Shown here one piece after another: positions 1 through 6,039 of a stretch of 7,096 bases of DNA (position 1 is the first letter of the stretch; each line of letters begins with the position of its first letter). The notes beneath the pieces are model-generated. The model worked only from the letters and a program-made list of their open reading frames with translations, made no database searches and had not been told where the DNA came from. Source of the DNA: an uncultured Lachnospiraceae bacterium (lineage in GTDB: Bacteria; Bacillota; Clostridia; Lachnospirales; Lachnospiraceae). The stretch spans positions 1 to 7,096 of the forward strand of contig CACZSB010000064.1 in the NCBI GenBank assembly GCA_902783765.1. The letters are read 5' to 3'. Made by a program: the position numbers and the translations under genes.

Positions 1-1
1 A

Positions 2-664
2 AGGGACTTTTTTCTTTCGGCTGAGTATAAGCTCAGTGCCGCCACGGAAGAGGGCCGGGGAGTTTTTTCCTTTTGCATGTGCCCCGGGGGCTATGTGGTG
101 AATGCCGCCAGCGAGGCGGGGGGCCTTTGCGTAAACGGTATGAGTTTTTCCGGTCGGGCGGGGGATAATGCCAATGCCGCCCTGCTGGTGCAGGTTCGGC
201 CCGAGGATTTCGGCCCGGAATTATTCGGCGGGATGGAGGCCCAGGCGGCTTTGGAGCAGGCGGCCTATGGCCTGGGAGAGGGCGCTGTTCCCACCCAACG
301 CTGGGAGGATTTTGTGAAGGGGCGGCCTTCCCCCGGGGCGGGATCCCTGGCGCCGGCCTTAAAGGGTCAGGCCTCTTTTACAGATCTTTCCCGCCTGTTT
401 CCCCTGTTGACCCGTTCTCTGGGAGAGGTGATGCCCCGCTTTAACCGTATGATGCCGGGCTTTGAAATGGATGACGCCTTGCTGATGGGGGTGGAGAGCC
501 GCAGCTCATCCCCCATTATGATTCCGAGGGATGAAAGCCTTCAAAGCAATATCCGGGGGCTGTATCCCTGCGGGGAGGGGGCGGGCCATGCCGGCGGCAT
601 CACCTCCGCCGCCGTGGACGGCATCCGCTGCGCCGAGGCGGTGATACGAAACCTTCAGGCCTAA
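2..664 (+). CDS. FAD-dependent dehydrogenase, COG2509-like, C-terminal part
   Basis: An open frame runs from base 2 to the TAA at 662-664, giving 220 residues; the N-terminus lies outside the window. Seen: a CMCPGG segment (fragment residues 25-30) followed by a conserved-looking VVNAASEAGGLCVNGMS stretch, and near the end GEGAGHAGG (191-199) followed by ITSAAVDGIRCAEAV. These match the C-terminal part of the uncharacterised FAD-dependent dehydrogenases of COG2509, where the late glycine-rich GEG-AGG segment helps close the FAD site. Family members are usually about 450-540 residues, so roughly half is missing, including the N-terminal dinucleotide-binding fold. A first internal ATG at 77 is not the start: coding similarity (GRGVFSFCMCPGG) begins upstream of it. 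The protein is expected to be cytosolic; its substrate is unknown. The family call is firm, a specific function is not. Confidence 0.88.
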   Translation, partial: RDFFLSAEYKLSAATEEGRGVFSFCMCPGGYVVNAASEAGGLCVNGMSFSGRAGDNANAALLVQVRPEDFGPELFGGMEAQAALEQAAYGLGEGAVPTQRWEDFVKGRPSPGAGSLAPALKGQASFTDLSRLFPLLTRSLGEVMPRFNRMMPGFEMDDALLMGVESRSSSPIMIPRDESLQSNIRGLYPCGEGAGHAGGITSAAVDGIRCAEAVIRNLQA

Positions 665-678
665 AGTCATAATCAGAT

Positions 679-711
679 AAAGGCTCTGACGGGGCTGTAG
701 TCCTTTGTTTT
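679..711 (+). terminator. Possible weak terminator after the FAD dehydrogenase
   Basis: AAAGG (679-683) can pair with CCTTT (702-706), followed by G and four T. The stem is only about 5 bp and the 18-base interior pairs poorly, so this is a weak candidate. It is the only terminator-like structure between the stop codon at 664 and the rpmE promoter. Confidence 0.25.
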
Positions 712-735
712 ACAAAATATTATTGTTCCGAGGCA

Positions 736-764
736 TTGCATTCCTGTGAATCCTATGCTATAGT
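736..764 (+). promoter_or_regulatory. Probable sigma-A promoter of rpmE (extended -10)
   Basis: TTGCAT (736-741) and TATAGT (759-764) are separated by exactly 17 bases. The -10 hexamer matches TATAAT at 5 of 6 positions and is preceded by TGC, an extended -10 (TGn) element, which compensates for the weaker -35 (3 of 6). Transcription would start near 771, leaving a leader of about 70 bases before rpmE. It is the best promoter in the 177-base gap between the FAD dehydrogenase and rpmE. Confidence 0.7.
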
Positions 765-770
765 ACATGA

Positions 771-826
771 GCTGTTTTCGGAAATAACAGCCAAATCGGA
801 CAGGAGGCCCTCACCCCTGGTCCAGG
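771..826 (+). promoter_or_regulatory. Structured rpmE mRNA leader (possible L31 autoregulatory leader)
   Basis: The predicted 5' leader holds two stem-loops. The first pairs GCTGTT (771-776) with AACAGC (786-791) around a 9-base loop. The second pairs GGACAGG (798-804) with CCTG-GTCC (816-823, one bulged G at 819) and can be extended by GG (806-807) with CC (814-815). The second hairpin ends a few bases before the AGAGGA ribosome binding site (831-836). Known: structured leaders have been predicted upstream of L31 genes in several bacterial groups, including Firmicutes, and E. coli L31 represses its own mRNA. Whether this leader belongs to one of those motifs was not tested; the pairing is worked out by eye. 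Confidence 0.4.
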
Positions 827-841
827 AAAAAGAGGAAAATT

Positions 842-1051
842 ATGCAGGAGAAAATTCAGCCCACTTATTATCAGGCCAAGGTTACTTGCAACTGCGGCAA
901 TGAGTTTACCACCGGCTCCACAAAGCAGGAAATCCACGTGGAAATCTGCTCCAAGTGCCATCCCTTCTATACCGGCCAGCAGAAAGCTGTAGCTGCCCGG
1001 GGACGGATTGAGCAGTTCAACCGGAAGTACGGCGTACAGGGCAACAATTAG
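842..1051 (+). CDS. rpmE: 50S ribosomal protein L31 (bL31, zinc-binding type)
   Basis: This 69-residue protein is a structural component of the large ribosomal subunit, located near the central protuberance and bridging towards the 30S head. Its length is normal for bL31. The zinc-ribbon form is shown by C16-x-C18 and C36-x-x-C39, together with the family signatures TTGSTK (23-28) and CSKCHPFYTG (36-45), and the C-terminal GRIEQFNRKYG. The zinc-free L31 type used under zinc starvation lacks these cysteines, so this is the primary form. The ATG at 842 has AGAGGA at 831-836, five bases upstream. The gene has its own promoter and a strong terminator immediately downstream, as expected for a highly expressed, largely monocistronic ribosomal gene. 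Confidence 0.97.
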   Translation: MQEKIQPTYYQAKVTCNCGNEFTTGSTKQEIHVEICSKCHPFYTGQQKAVAARGRIEQFNRKYGVQGNN

Positions 1052-1067
1052 CATTTTGCCAAGGAGA

Positions 1068-1105
1068 CAAAAGTCTGGAGCTTCGGCTTCGGACTTTTGT
1101 TTTTT
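1068..1105 (+). terminator. Strong intrinsic terminator after rpmE
   Basis: CAAAAGTCTGGAGC (1068-1081) pairs with GCTTCGGACTTTTG (1086-1099) as a continuous 14-bp stem (two G-T wobbles) closed by a TTCG tetraloop (1082-1085), followed by a run of six T, A and four T. It ends 18 bases before the yqhQ start codon. Confidence 0.93.
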
Positions 1106-1123
1106 ATTTTGCGAGGTTTTTGT

Positions 1124-2047
1124 ATGAAAAATTCTGAAGTGGGCGGGCAGGCCTTGCTGGAAGGGGTCATGATGAAAAACGGTGACCGCTATGCCTGCGT
1201 CGTCCGAAAAAGTGACGGGGAGCTGGTCTCCAAACAGGAGGTGGTTCACAACATCGGGGGCCCTGATAAATGGCGGAAAATCCCCTTTCTGCGGGGCCCG
1301 TTGATCTTTTTGGATTCCATGAAGCTGGGACTGGGGACACTGTTTTGGTCCGCCTCCTTCTTTGAAGAGGCGGAAGCATCTCAGGCAGAGCCGGACGGGG
1401 AGACGCCCCAGAAAAAAGAGGCCGCTGAAAAGCTGGCCATGGGCAGTGCGGCATTTTTTGCCCTGCTGCTGGCTCTGGGACTTTTTTTGGTTCTGCCTAC
1501 GGCCCTGGTGCGCTTATTAAAGGATGTTCTCAGTGCCTCCCTGCTGGTTTCTCTGGCGGAGGGGTTGATTCGGATGGTCATCTTCATCGCCTATTTGTAC
1601 CTCATCGGACAGATGAAGGACACGAAGCGGGTTTTCATGTACCACAGGGCGGAGCATAAATGCATCAGCTGCATCGAAAACGGTCTGCCCTTGAACCTGG
1701 AAAATGTACGGAAAAGCAGCCGTTATCACAAGCGCTGCGGCACCAGTTTTATCTTATTTACCCTGCTGGTGAGTATAGTGGTGGGCGTATTTCTTCCCCG
1801 GGAGCCGTTGCTGTTGCGAATCGGCTGCAAGCTCTTGGCCCTGCCCCTGGTGATGAGTCTTTCCTACGAGTTTATCCGTTTGGCGGGGAGCACAAATAAT
1901 GGGATTATTTGCGCCATGAGCAAGCCGGGACTGTGGCTCCAGCGCCTCACCACCCGGGAACCCTCAGATGATATGATCGAAGTGGGGATGGCGGCCACAG
2001 AGGCGGTTTTCGATTGGAAAGCATGGGAGGCGGAGCATTTTGGCTGA
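1124..2047 (+). CDS. yqhQ: Conserved membrane protein YqhQ, DUF1385 family
   Basis: The 307-residue product has the DUF1385 hallmarks: GGQALLEGVMMK (7-18), YHRAEHK (173-179), a short loop with C180 and C183, and YHKRCGTSF (201-209). Hydrophobic segments at about 106-128, 141-164, 208-224 and 229-247 indicate a multi-pass inner-membrane protein; a charged, probably disordered stretch (81-104, rich in E, K, Q) precedes the first. The biochemical role of the family is not established. The conserved H174/H178, C183, H202 and C205 could bind a metal, which is inference. The ATG at 1124 with GCGAGG seven bases upstream is preferred; an in-frame TTG at 1097 lies inside the terminator stem and lacks a usable ribosome binding site. 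The stop overlaps prmC by 8 bases, so the two are translationally linked. The neighbourhood with rpmE, prmC and prfA recurs in Clostridia. Confidence 0.9.
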   Translation: MKNSEVGGQALLEGVMMKNGDRYACVVRKSDGELVSKQEVVHNIGGPDKWRKIPFLRGPLIFLDSMKLGLGTLFWSASFFEEAEASQAEPDGETPQKKEAAEKLAMGSAAFFALLLALGLFLVLPTALVRLLKDVLSASLLVSLAEGLIRMVIFIAYLYLIGQMKDTKRVFMYHRAEHKCISCIENGLPLNLENVRKSSRYHKRCGTSFILFTLLVSIVVGVFLPREPLLLRIGCKLLALPLVMSLSYEFIRLAGSTNNGIICAMSKPGLWLQRLTTREPSDDMIEVGMAATEAVFDWKAWEAEHFG

Positions 2048-2879
2048 CGCATTTTTAAAAACTGCCATTCAGACTTTACGGTCCGCCGGGGTGCCGGATC
2101 CTGAATGGGATGGGGCGGAGCTCCTGGAATGGGCCGGAGGGCCCGACCGGGCGCACCTTCCCCTATGGGACGGCAGACTTTCAGAAGAGGCACAGGCACG
2201 GTTTCAGGAGGGCGTCAGGCTTCGGGCCGCCCGGATTCCCTTACAGCAAATCATCGGCCGCTGCTGGTTCATGGGTTTGCCCTTTAAAATCAACCGGGAG
2301 GTGCTTTGCCCCCGGCCGGATACGGAAATCCTGTGTGAACGGGCCTTGAAAATATTGAAGGATAGGGAAGGAAGGCCTTCGGTGCTGGACTTGTGCTGCG
2401 GTAGCGGCTGTATCGGCCTGTCTTTGGCAAAGCTTCATCCCGAAGCCCGGGTTATCCTCAGTGATATTTCCCCGGGGGCCCTGGCGCTGGCCCGGGAAAA
2501 TGCGGCCCTGAACGGGGTGGAGGAACGATGTGAATTCGTGCAGGGGGACATGCTGGCGCCTTTTACGGAAACTTCCTTCGATTTGATCGTTTGCAATCCC
2601 CCCTATATTCCCTCCGGGGAAATAGAGGAGTTGATGCCGGAGGTGCGGGATCACGAACCCCGGCTGGCCCTGGACGGGGGGGCAGACGGGCTGGACTTTT
2701 ATAGACGTTTAGCTCAAGGTGTCAAGGGTCTGAAAAAGGATACGGATCCCCGCCTCCTTTTGGAAATCGGCTGCGAGCAGGGCCTGGCGGTGACGGATAT
2801 TTTCCGGTCCGCCGGCTATGAAAACATTAGAATTTATCAGGATTTGGCAGGTCTGGACCGGGTGGTGGAGGTATCATAA
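2040..2879 (+). CDS. prmC: Release factor glutamine methyltransferase PrmC
   Basis: PrmC transfers a methyl group from S-adenosylmethionine to the glutamine of the GGQ motif in release factors RF1 and RF2, which speeds peptide release. The 279-residue length is typical. An N-terminal helical domain (about 1-85) carries the release-factor contact region; PRPDTE (91-96) starts the methyltransferase domain. SAM-binding motif I is VLDLCCGSGCIG (115-126), with a cysteine where many homologues have T or G. D142 follows in the acidic position that binds the SAM ribose, and NPPYIP (186-191) is the catalytic motif that holds the amide. The start is TTG at 2040, with GGGAGG at 2025-2030 and GGAG at 2032-2035, inside the end of yqhQ. 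The substrate gene prfA lies directly downstream. Confidence 0.96.
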   Translation: MADAFLKTAIQTLRSAGVPDPEWDGAELLEWAGGPDRAHLPLWDGRLSEEAQARFQEGVRLRAARIPLQQIIGRCWFMGLPFKINREVLCPRPDTEILCERALKILKDREGRPSVLDLCCGSGCIGLSLAKLHPEARVILSDISPGALALARENAALNGVEERCEFVQGDMLAPFTETSFDLIVCNPPYIPSGEIEELMPEVRDHEPRLALDGGADGLDFYRRLAQGVKGLKKDTDPRLLLEIGCEQGLAVTDIFRSAGYENIRIYQDLAGLDRVVEVS

Positions 2880-2891
2880 AATCTCATGTAT

Positions 2892-2921
2892 ATGTTATCC
2901 TGAGCGACAGCGAAGGAACCC
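2892..2921 (+). repeat. Short dispersed palindromic element between prmC and prfA
   Basis: The sequence contains CCTGAGCG (2899-2906), AC, then AGCGAAGG (2909-2916). Read on the minus strand it gives CCTTCGCT-GT-CGCTCAGG-ATAAC. From memory this resembles a short imperfect palindrome (CCTTCGCT-n-CGCTCAGGATGAC) found between genes in many unrelated bacterial genomes. Only one copy is in this window, so its repeat status here rests on that resemblance. It fills most of the 69-base gap before the preferred prfA start. Confidence 0.5.
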
Positions 2922-2935
2922 ATGCCCAATATAAA

Positions 2936-2941
2936 AGAGGA
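2936..2941 (+). promoter_or_regulatory. Ribosome binding site that decides the prfA start
   Basis: AGAGGA lies seven bases before the ATG at 2949. The competing in-frame ATG at 2922 has GAAGGA (2912-2917) only four bases away, and that GAAGGA belongs to the palindromic element at 2892-2921. The 2949 start gives the normal family N-terminus and length. Confidence 0.65.
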
Positions 2942-2948
2942 AATTATC

Positions 2949-4022
2949 ATGTTTGAACAATGTGCGGATGTGTGCAAGCATTTCGAAGAAATACAGGCGG
3001 AGCTGGCTTCCCCGGAGGCAGCCCTGGACCAGAATCGTTTCCGTAAATTGATGAAGGAGCAAAGCGATCTGGCCCCTCTGGTGGAGACCTACCGGGCATA
3101 TGAAAAGGCGCTGCGTGACCGCCAGGACGCCCTGTCCATGCTGGAAGAGGAAAAGGACGAGGACATGCGCAGCCTCTTAAAGGAGGAAATGACGGAGGCG
3201 GAAAAAGAAAGCCAGCGCCTGAGTCAGGAATTAAAGCTCCTGCTTTTGCCAAAGGACCCCAATGACGATCGGAATATCATGCTGGAGATTCGGGCCGGAG
3301 CCGGGGGCGAGGAAGCGGCCCTCTTTGCGGCCCAGCTTTATCGCATGTATGTCCATTATGCGGAAAGCCGCCGCTGGAAGGTGGAAATGATCTCCTTAAG
3401 CGAAGCGGGTCTGGGGGGCTTTAAGGAAGTGGTGGCCATGATCAGCGGCAAAGGCGCCTATTCCCGCATGAAATATGAAAGCGGCGTCCACCGGGTACAG
3501 CGGGTGCCGGAAACAGAATCCGGCGGCCGGATCCATACCTCCACCGCCACCGTGGCGGTGATGCCCGAGGCGGAAGAGGTGGATGTGGTCATCGATCCCA
3601 AGGATTACCGCATCGATGTGATGCGGGCCACCGGCAATGGGGGACAATGCGTGAATACCACGGACTCCGCCGTGCGCCTGACCCATTATCCCACGGGCAT
3701 TGTGATTTATTCCCAGACGGAAAAATCCCAGCTGCAGAACAAGGAAAAAGCCTTTAAGCTGCTCCGTTCCAAATTGTATGAGCTGGAGTTGGAGAAAAAG
3801 CAAAGCGCGGAGGCGGCGGAGCGAAGAAGTCAGATCGGCACCGGGGATCGTTCGGAGAAGATCCGAACCTACAATTTTCCTCAGAGCCGGGTGACGGACC
3901 ATCGGATTCATTTGACGCTCTATAAGATCGATGATATTATGAACGGAGGCCTGGACGAGGTGATTGATCCCCTCATAGCGGCGGATCAGGCCGCCAAACT
4001 CACCAGGATGGAAGGAGCGTGA
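2949..4022 (+). CDS. prfA: Peptide chain release factor 1
   Basis: RF1 recognises UAA and UAG in the ribosomal A site and triggers hydrolysis of peptidyl-tRNA. From the ATG at 2949 the product is 357 residues, the usual RF1 length. Order of parts: an N-terminal coiled-coil-rich domain (about 1-105), then EIRAGAGGEEA (about 113-123), the codon-reading segment RVQRVPETESGGRIHTS with the RF1 tripeptide P187-E-T189, and the catalytic GGQ at 231-233. The GGQ context is GNGGQCVNTTDSAVRLTH; many RF1 proteins have GAGGQHVN here, so N and C are minor variants flanking an intact GGQ. The P-E-T tripeptide, in place of the S-P-F of RF2, identifies RF1. Q233 is the expected substrate of PrmC encoded just upstream. 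An alternative ATG at 2922 would add nine residues with no family counterpart and is thought to be false. Confidence 0.96.
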   Translation: MFEQCADVCKHFEEIQAELASPEAALDQNRFRKLMKEQSDLAPLVETYRAYEKALRDRQDALSMLEEEKDEDMRSLLKEEMTEAEKESQRLSQELKLLLLPKDPNDDRNIMLEIRAGAGGEEAALFAAQLYRMYVHYAESRRWKVEMISLSEAGLGGFKEVVAMISGKGAYSRMKYESGVHRVQRVPETESGGRIHTSTATVAVMPEAEEVDVVIDPKDYRIDVMRATGNGGQCVNTTDSAVRLTHYPTGIVIYSQTEKSQLQNKEKAFKLLRSKLYELELEKKQSAEAAERRSQIGTGDRSEKIRTYNFPQSRVTDHRIHLTLYKIDDIMNGGLDEVIDPLIAADQAAKLTRMEGA

Positions 4023-4037
4023 GGCGGTGGCAAGTCG

Positions 4038-4095
4038 GCCCTCACCCGTCACGGCCTAAAGGCCGTGCCACCCTCTCCCGCGTCCGGGAGAGGGC
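4038..4095. repeat. Intergenic double-hairpin repeat, copy A
   Basis: A 58-base element starts 16 bases after the prfA stop codon. It holds two hairpins: CACGGCC (4050-4056) with GGCCGTG (4061-4067) around TAAA, and CCCTCTCCCG (4071-4080) with CGGGAGAGGG (4085-4094) around CGTC. Its ends are near-inverted: GCCCTCACCC at the left, GGGAGAGGGC at the right (9 of 10 pair). Its reverse complement matches copy B at 6040-6094 almost base for base. It contains no reading frame of note. It may stop or protect the 3' end of the prfA transcript, since no T-run follows the hairpin on the plus strand. Confidence 0.85.
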
Positions 4096-4097
4096 AA

Positions 4098-4122
4098 GAA
4101 AAAAGGAACCCTTCGGTTCCTT
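4098..4122 (-). terminator. Intrinsic terminator of tRNA-Val
   Basis: On the minus strand AAGGAACC (4122-4115) pairs with GGTTCCTT (4110-4103) around the loop GAAG, followed by a T-tract (six A at 4099-4104 on the plus strand, partly within the stem). It begins six bases past the tRNA 3' end. On the plus strand the hairpin is followed only by CTTC, so it is expected to work mainly for the tRNA. Confidence 0.85.
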
Positions 4123-4127
4123 CTTCA

Positions 4128-4201
4128 TGGAAGTGATGGGGCTCGAACCCATGACCTCTCGCGTGTGAGGCGAACGCTCATCCCAGCTGAGCTACACTTC
4201 C
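4128..4201 (-). tRNA. tRNA-Val (anticodon CAC)
   Basis: The minus strand folds as a full cloverleaf of 74 bases: acceptor stem GGAAGTG with CACTTCC, D-arm GCTC with GAGC, anticodon stem TTCGC with GCGAG, loop CTCACAC giving anticodon CAC (reads GUG valine codons), variable loop AGGTC, T-arm ATGGG-TTCGAGC-CCCAT, and discriminator A73. The 3' CCA is not encoded (TGA follows), so the CCA-adding enzyme must complete it. It is a single tRNA gene opposed in direction to all surrounding genes, with its own promoter (4216-4243) and terminator (4098-4122). Confidence 0.96.
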
Positions 4202-4215
4202 GTGACGCAAGGTGC

Positions 4216-4243
4216 ATTATAACATGCATCCACAAAAAAGCAA
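4216..4243 (-). promoter_or_regulatory. Promoter of tRNA-Val
   Basis: On the minus strand TTGCTT (4243-4238) and a perfect TATAAT (4221-4216) are 16 bases apart. Transcription would start near 4209, leaving about 8 bases of 5' leader for RNase P to remove. The same gap must also hold the start of argS transcription, but I could not find a convincing plus-strand promoter; a TATAAC at 4218-4223 overlaps this -10 on the other strand without a recognisable -35. Confidence 0.78.
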
Positions 4244-4276
4244 GTATTTTTTTATGTGACTTTAGGGGGAAAAACC

Positions 4277-6034
4277 ATGACATCATTACAAAGTATCATT
4301 TCAGATCATTTGGCCGGGGCCTTCAGGGCCCTGGAGCTGGATCCCGGCTATGGCCGGGCCAATTTATCCAATCGGCCTGATTTATGTGAGTATCAATGTA
4401 ATGGGGCCCTGGCGGCGGCCAAGGCGGCCAAACGTAATCCCATGGAAATCGCCGAGGCGGTGGCGGAAAAGCTGGCGGCGGATCCCCTTTTTGAAAAGGC
4501 GGAAGCGGTTAAACCCGGTTTTATTAATCTGAATATTTCCCCCGGCGCCCTGGCGGCGCATTTAAATGAGCTTGCCCGGGAGACGGCTTTTGGGGTGGAT
4601 AAACCGGGCGTGGGAAAAACCGCCGTGATTGACTACGGCGGAGCCAATGTGGCCAAGCCCCTTCATGTGGGACATCTGCGCAGCGCCATTATCGGGGAAT
4701 CCATCAAGCGGCTGTACGCCTTCATGGGCTATGAAGCCATCGGCGACGTGCACCTGGGAGACTGGGGACTGCAGATGGGGCTGGTGATTGAGGCTGTAAA
4801 AGATGAGCAGCCGGATCTGCCCTATTTTGATCCGGCTTATCAGGGGGATTATCCGGCGGAGCCCCCCTTTGGCATCGCAGATTTGGAACGGATTTATCCC
4901 GCCGCCAGCGCCCGGGCCAAGGAGGATGCCGCCTTTTCGGAGCGGGCTCATCTGGCCACCCTGAAGCTCCAGCAGGGAAACCCGGGCTATAGGGCGCTGT
5001 TTAACCACATTCTGGCGGTTTCCAGGGCGGATTTAAAGAAAAACTATGATGGACTGAACGTACATTTTGAACTCTGGAAAGGGGAAAGCGATGTACAGGA
5101 ACTGATTCCCGGCATGCTGGCGGATTTTGACGAGCAGGGCATCATAGAGGAAAGTGAAGGCGCCCGGGTGATTTATGTTGCAAAAGCCGATGACGCCAAG
5201 GAAATCCCTCCCTGCCTGGTGCAGAAATCCGACGGGGCCTATCTCTATGCCACCACGGACCTGGCCACCATTGTGGAGCGGGAGGCGCTGTATCATCCGG
5301 CGGAAATCTTTTACATCACAGATAAGCGGCAGAGCATGCATTTTGAACAGGTTTTCCGGGCGGCAAGAAGGGCCGGTCTGGTGCCGGAGAGCTGCGTTCT
5401 GAGCCATCTGGGCTACGGCACCATGAACGGAAAGGACGGCAAGCCCTTTAAGACCCGGGACGGAGGGGTGCTGCGGCTGGAATATCTGCTGAAAGAGGTG
5501 CAGGAAGCGGTATATGAGCGCATGGCGGATACAGAGCTTCCTGAGGAGGAAAAACGGCAAACCGCAGGTATCATCGGTCTGGCGGCCTTAAAATACGGGG
5601 ATCTGTCCAATCAGGCCACCAAGGATTATGTTTTCGATCTGGAACGCTTTACCTCTTTTGAGGGAAACACGGGGCCCTATCTCCTTTATACAGCGGTGCG
5701 GATCCGTTCCATTTTGCGGAAGTGCCGGGAGGCCGGTCTTTCTTTGGGACCGATTCAGCCTGCGGCGGGCCCGGGAGAAAAGGCCCTGCAGCTCCAGCTG
5801 ACCCGAGGGGGGCAGACCATAGAGGAGGCTTTCCGGGAAAAGGCGCCCCACAAATTGTGTCAGTATCTTTACGAGCTGGCGGGGCTTTTCAGTGCCTTTT
5901 ACCGGGACAATCATATTTTAAAGGAAACAGACAAAGACCGCCAGCAGGGCTGGATCAGCTTGTTGGAAGAGGCGGAAAAGACCCTGGTCAGCTTCTGTGA
6001 TTTGCTGGGATTCGGCATCCCGGAGAGGATGTAG
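4277..6034 (+). CDS. argS: Arginyl-tRNA synthetase
   Basis: ArgRS is a class I synthetase that charges tRNA-Arg with arginine in the cytosol and needs the tRNA to activate the amino acid. The 585-residue product is close to E. coli ArgRS (577). Parts in order: an N-terminal Arg-tRNA synthetase (Add1) domain up to about 90, then the catalytic Rossmann fold with IDYGGANVAKPLHVGHLRSA containing the HIGH-class motif H130-V-G-H133; GKDGKPFKTR (385-394) fills the KMSKS position, as in E. coli-type ArgRS; the all-helical DALR anticodon-binding domain starts near 461 (FEGNTGPYLLYTAVRIRSIL). The ATG at 4277 has AGGGGGA (4264-4270) six bases upstream; an in-frame GTG at 4256 lies upstream of that site and is rejected. 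No T-box leader is visible in the 75 bases after the tRNA gene. Repeat copy B starts five bases past the stop. Confidence 0.97.
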   Translation: MTSLQSIISDHLAGAFRALELDPGYGRANLSNRPDLCEYQCNGALAAAKAAKRNPMEIAEAVAEKLAADPLFEKAEAVKPGFINLNISPGALAAHLNELARETAFGVDKPGVGKTAVIDYGGANVAKPLHVGHLRSAIIGESIKRLYAFMGYEAIGDVHLGDWGLQMGLVIEAVKDEQPDLPYFDPAYQGDYPAEPPFGIADLERIYPAASARAKEDAAFSERAHLATLKLQQGNPGYRALFNHILAVSRADLKKNYDGLNVHFELWKGESDVQELIPGMLADFDEQGIIEESEGARVIYVAKADDAKEIPPCLVQKSDGAYLYATTDLATIVEREALYHPAEIFYITDKRQSMHFEQVFRAARRAGLVPESCVLSHLGYGTMNGKDGKPFKTRDGGVLRLEYLLKEVQEAVYERMADTELPEEEKRQTAGIIGLAALKYGDLSNQATKDYVFDLERFTSFEGNTGPYLLYTAVRIRSILRKCREAGLSLGPIQPAAGPGEKALQLQLTRGGQTIEEAFREKAPHKLCQYLYELAGLFSAFYRDNHILKETDKDRQQGWISLLEEAEKTLVSFCDLLGFGIPERM

Positions 6035-6039
6035 GCCTT

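Noticed and set aside
806..816. GGCCCTCACCC in the rpmE leader matches the left end of repeat copy A (4037-4047)
   Set aside because: Only about 11 bases match and neither hairpin of the repeat follows, so chance in a GC-rich sequence is enough to explain it.
1097..1123. Upstream TTG start for yqhQ adding nine residues
   Set aside because: The TTG lies inside the 3' arm of the rpmE terminator and has no ribosome binding site; the ATG at 1124 gives the normal DUF1385 N-terminus.
758..1249. A 163-codon open frame on the minus strand across rpmE
   Set aside because: It runs opposite to rpmE, its terminator and the start of yqhQ, has no recognisable motif or ribosome binding site, and is explained by the composition of the real genes.
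3396..4052. A 218-codon open frame on the minus strand inside prfA
   Set aside because: It mirrors the conserved RF1 coding sequence; its His- and Gly-rich translation is typical of an antisense shadow.
4038..4122. CRISPR-like repeats near tRNA-Val
   Set aside because: Only one repeat copy lies here, with no regular spacing or spacers; the other copy is 2 kb away and inverted.
4256..4276. Upstream GTG start for argS adding seven residues
   Set aside because: The AGGGGGA ribosome binding site lies downstream of this GTG and fits the ATG at 4277.
4202..4276. T-box riboswitch upstream of argS
   Set aside because: The gap is too short and contains no T-box core sequence or terminator-antiterminator pair on the plus strand.
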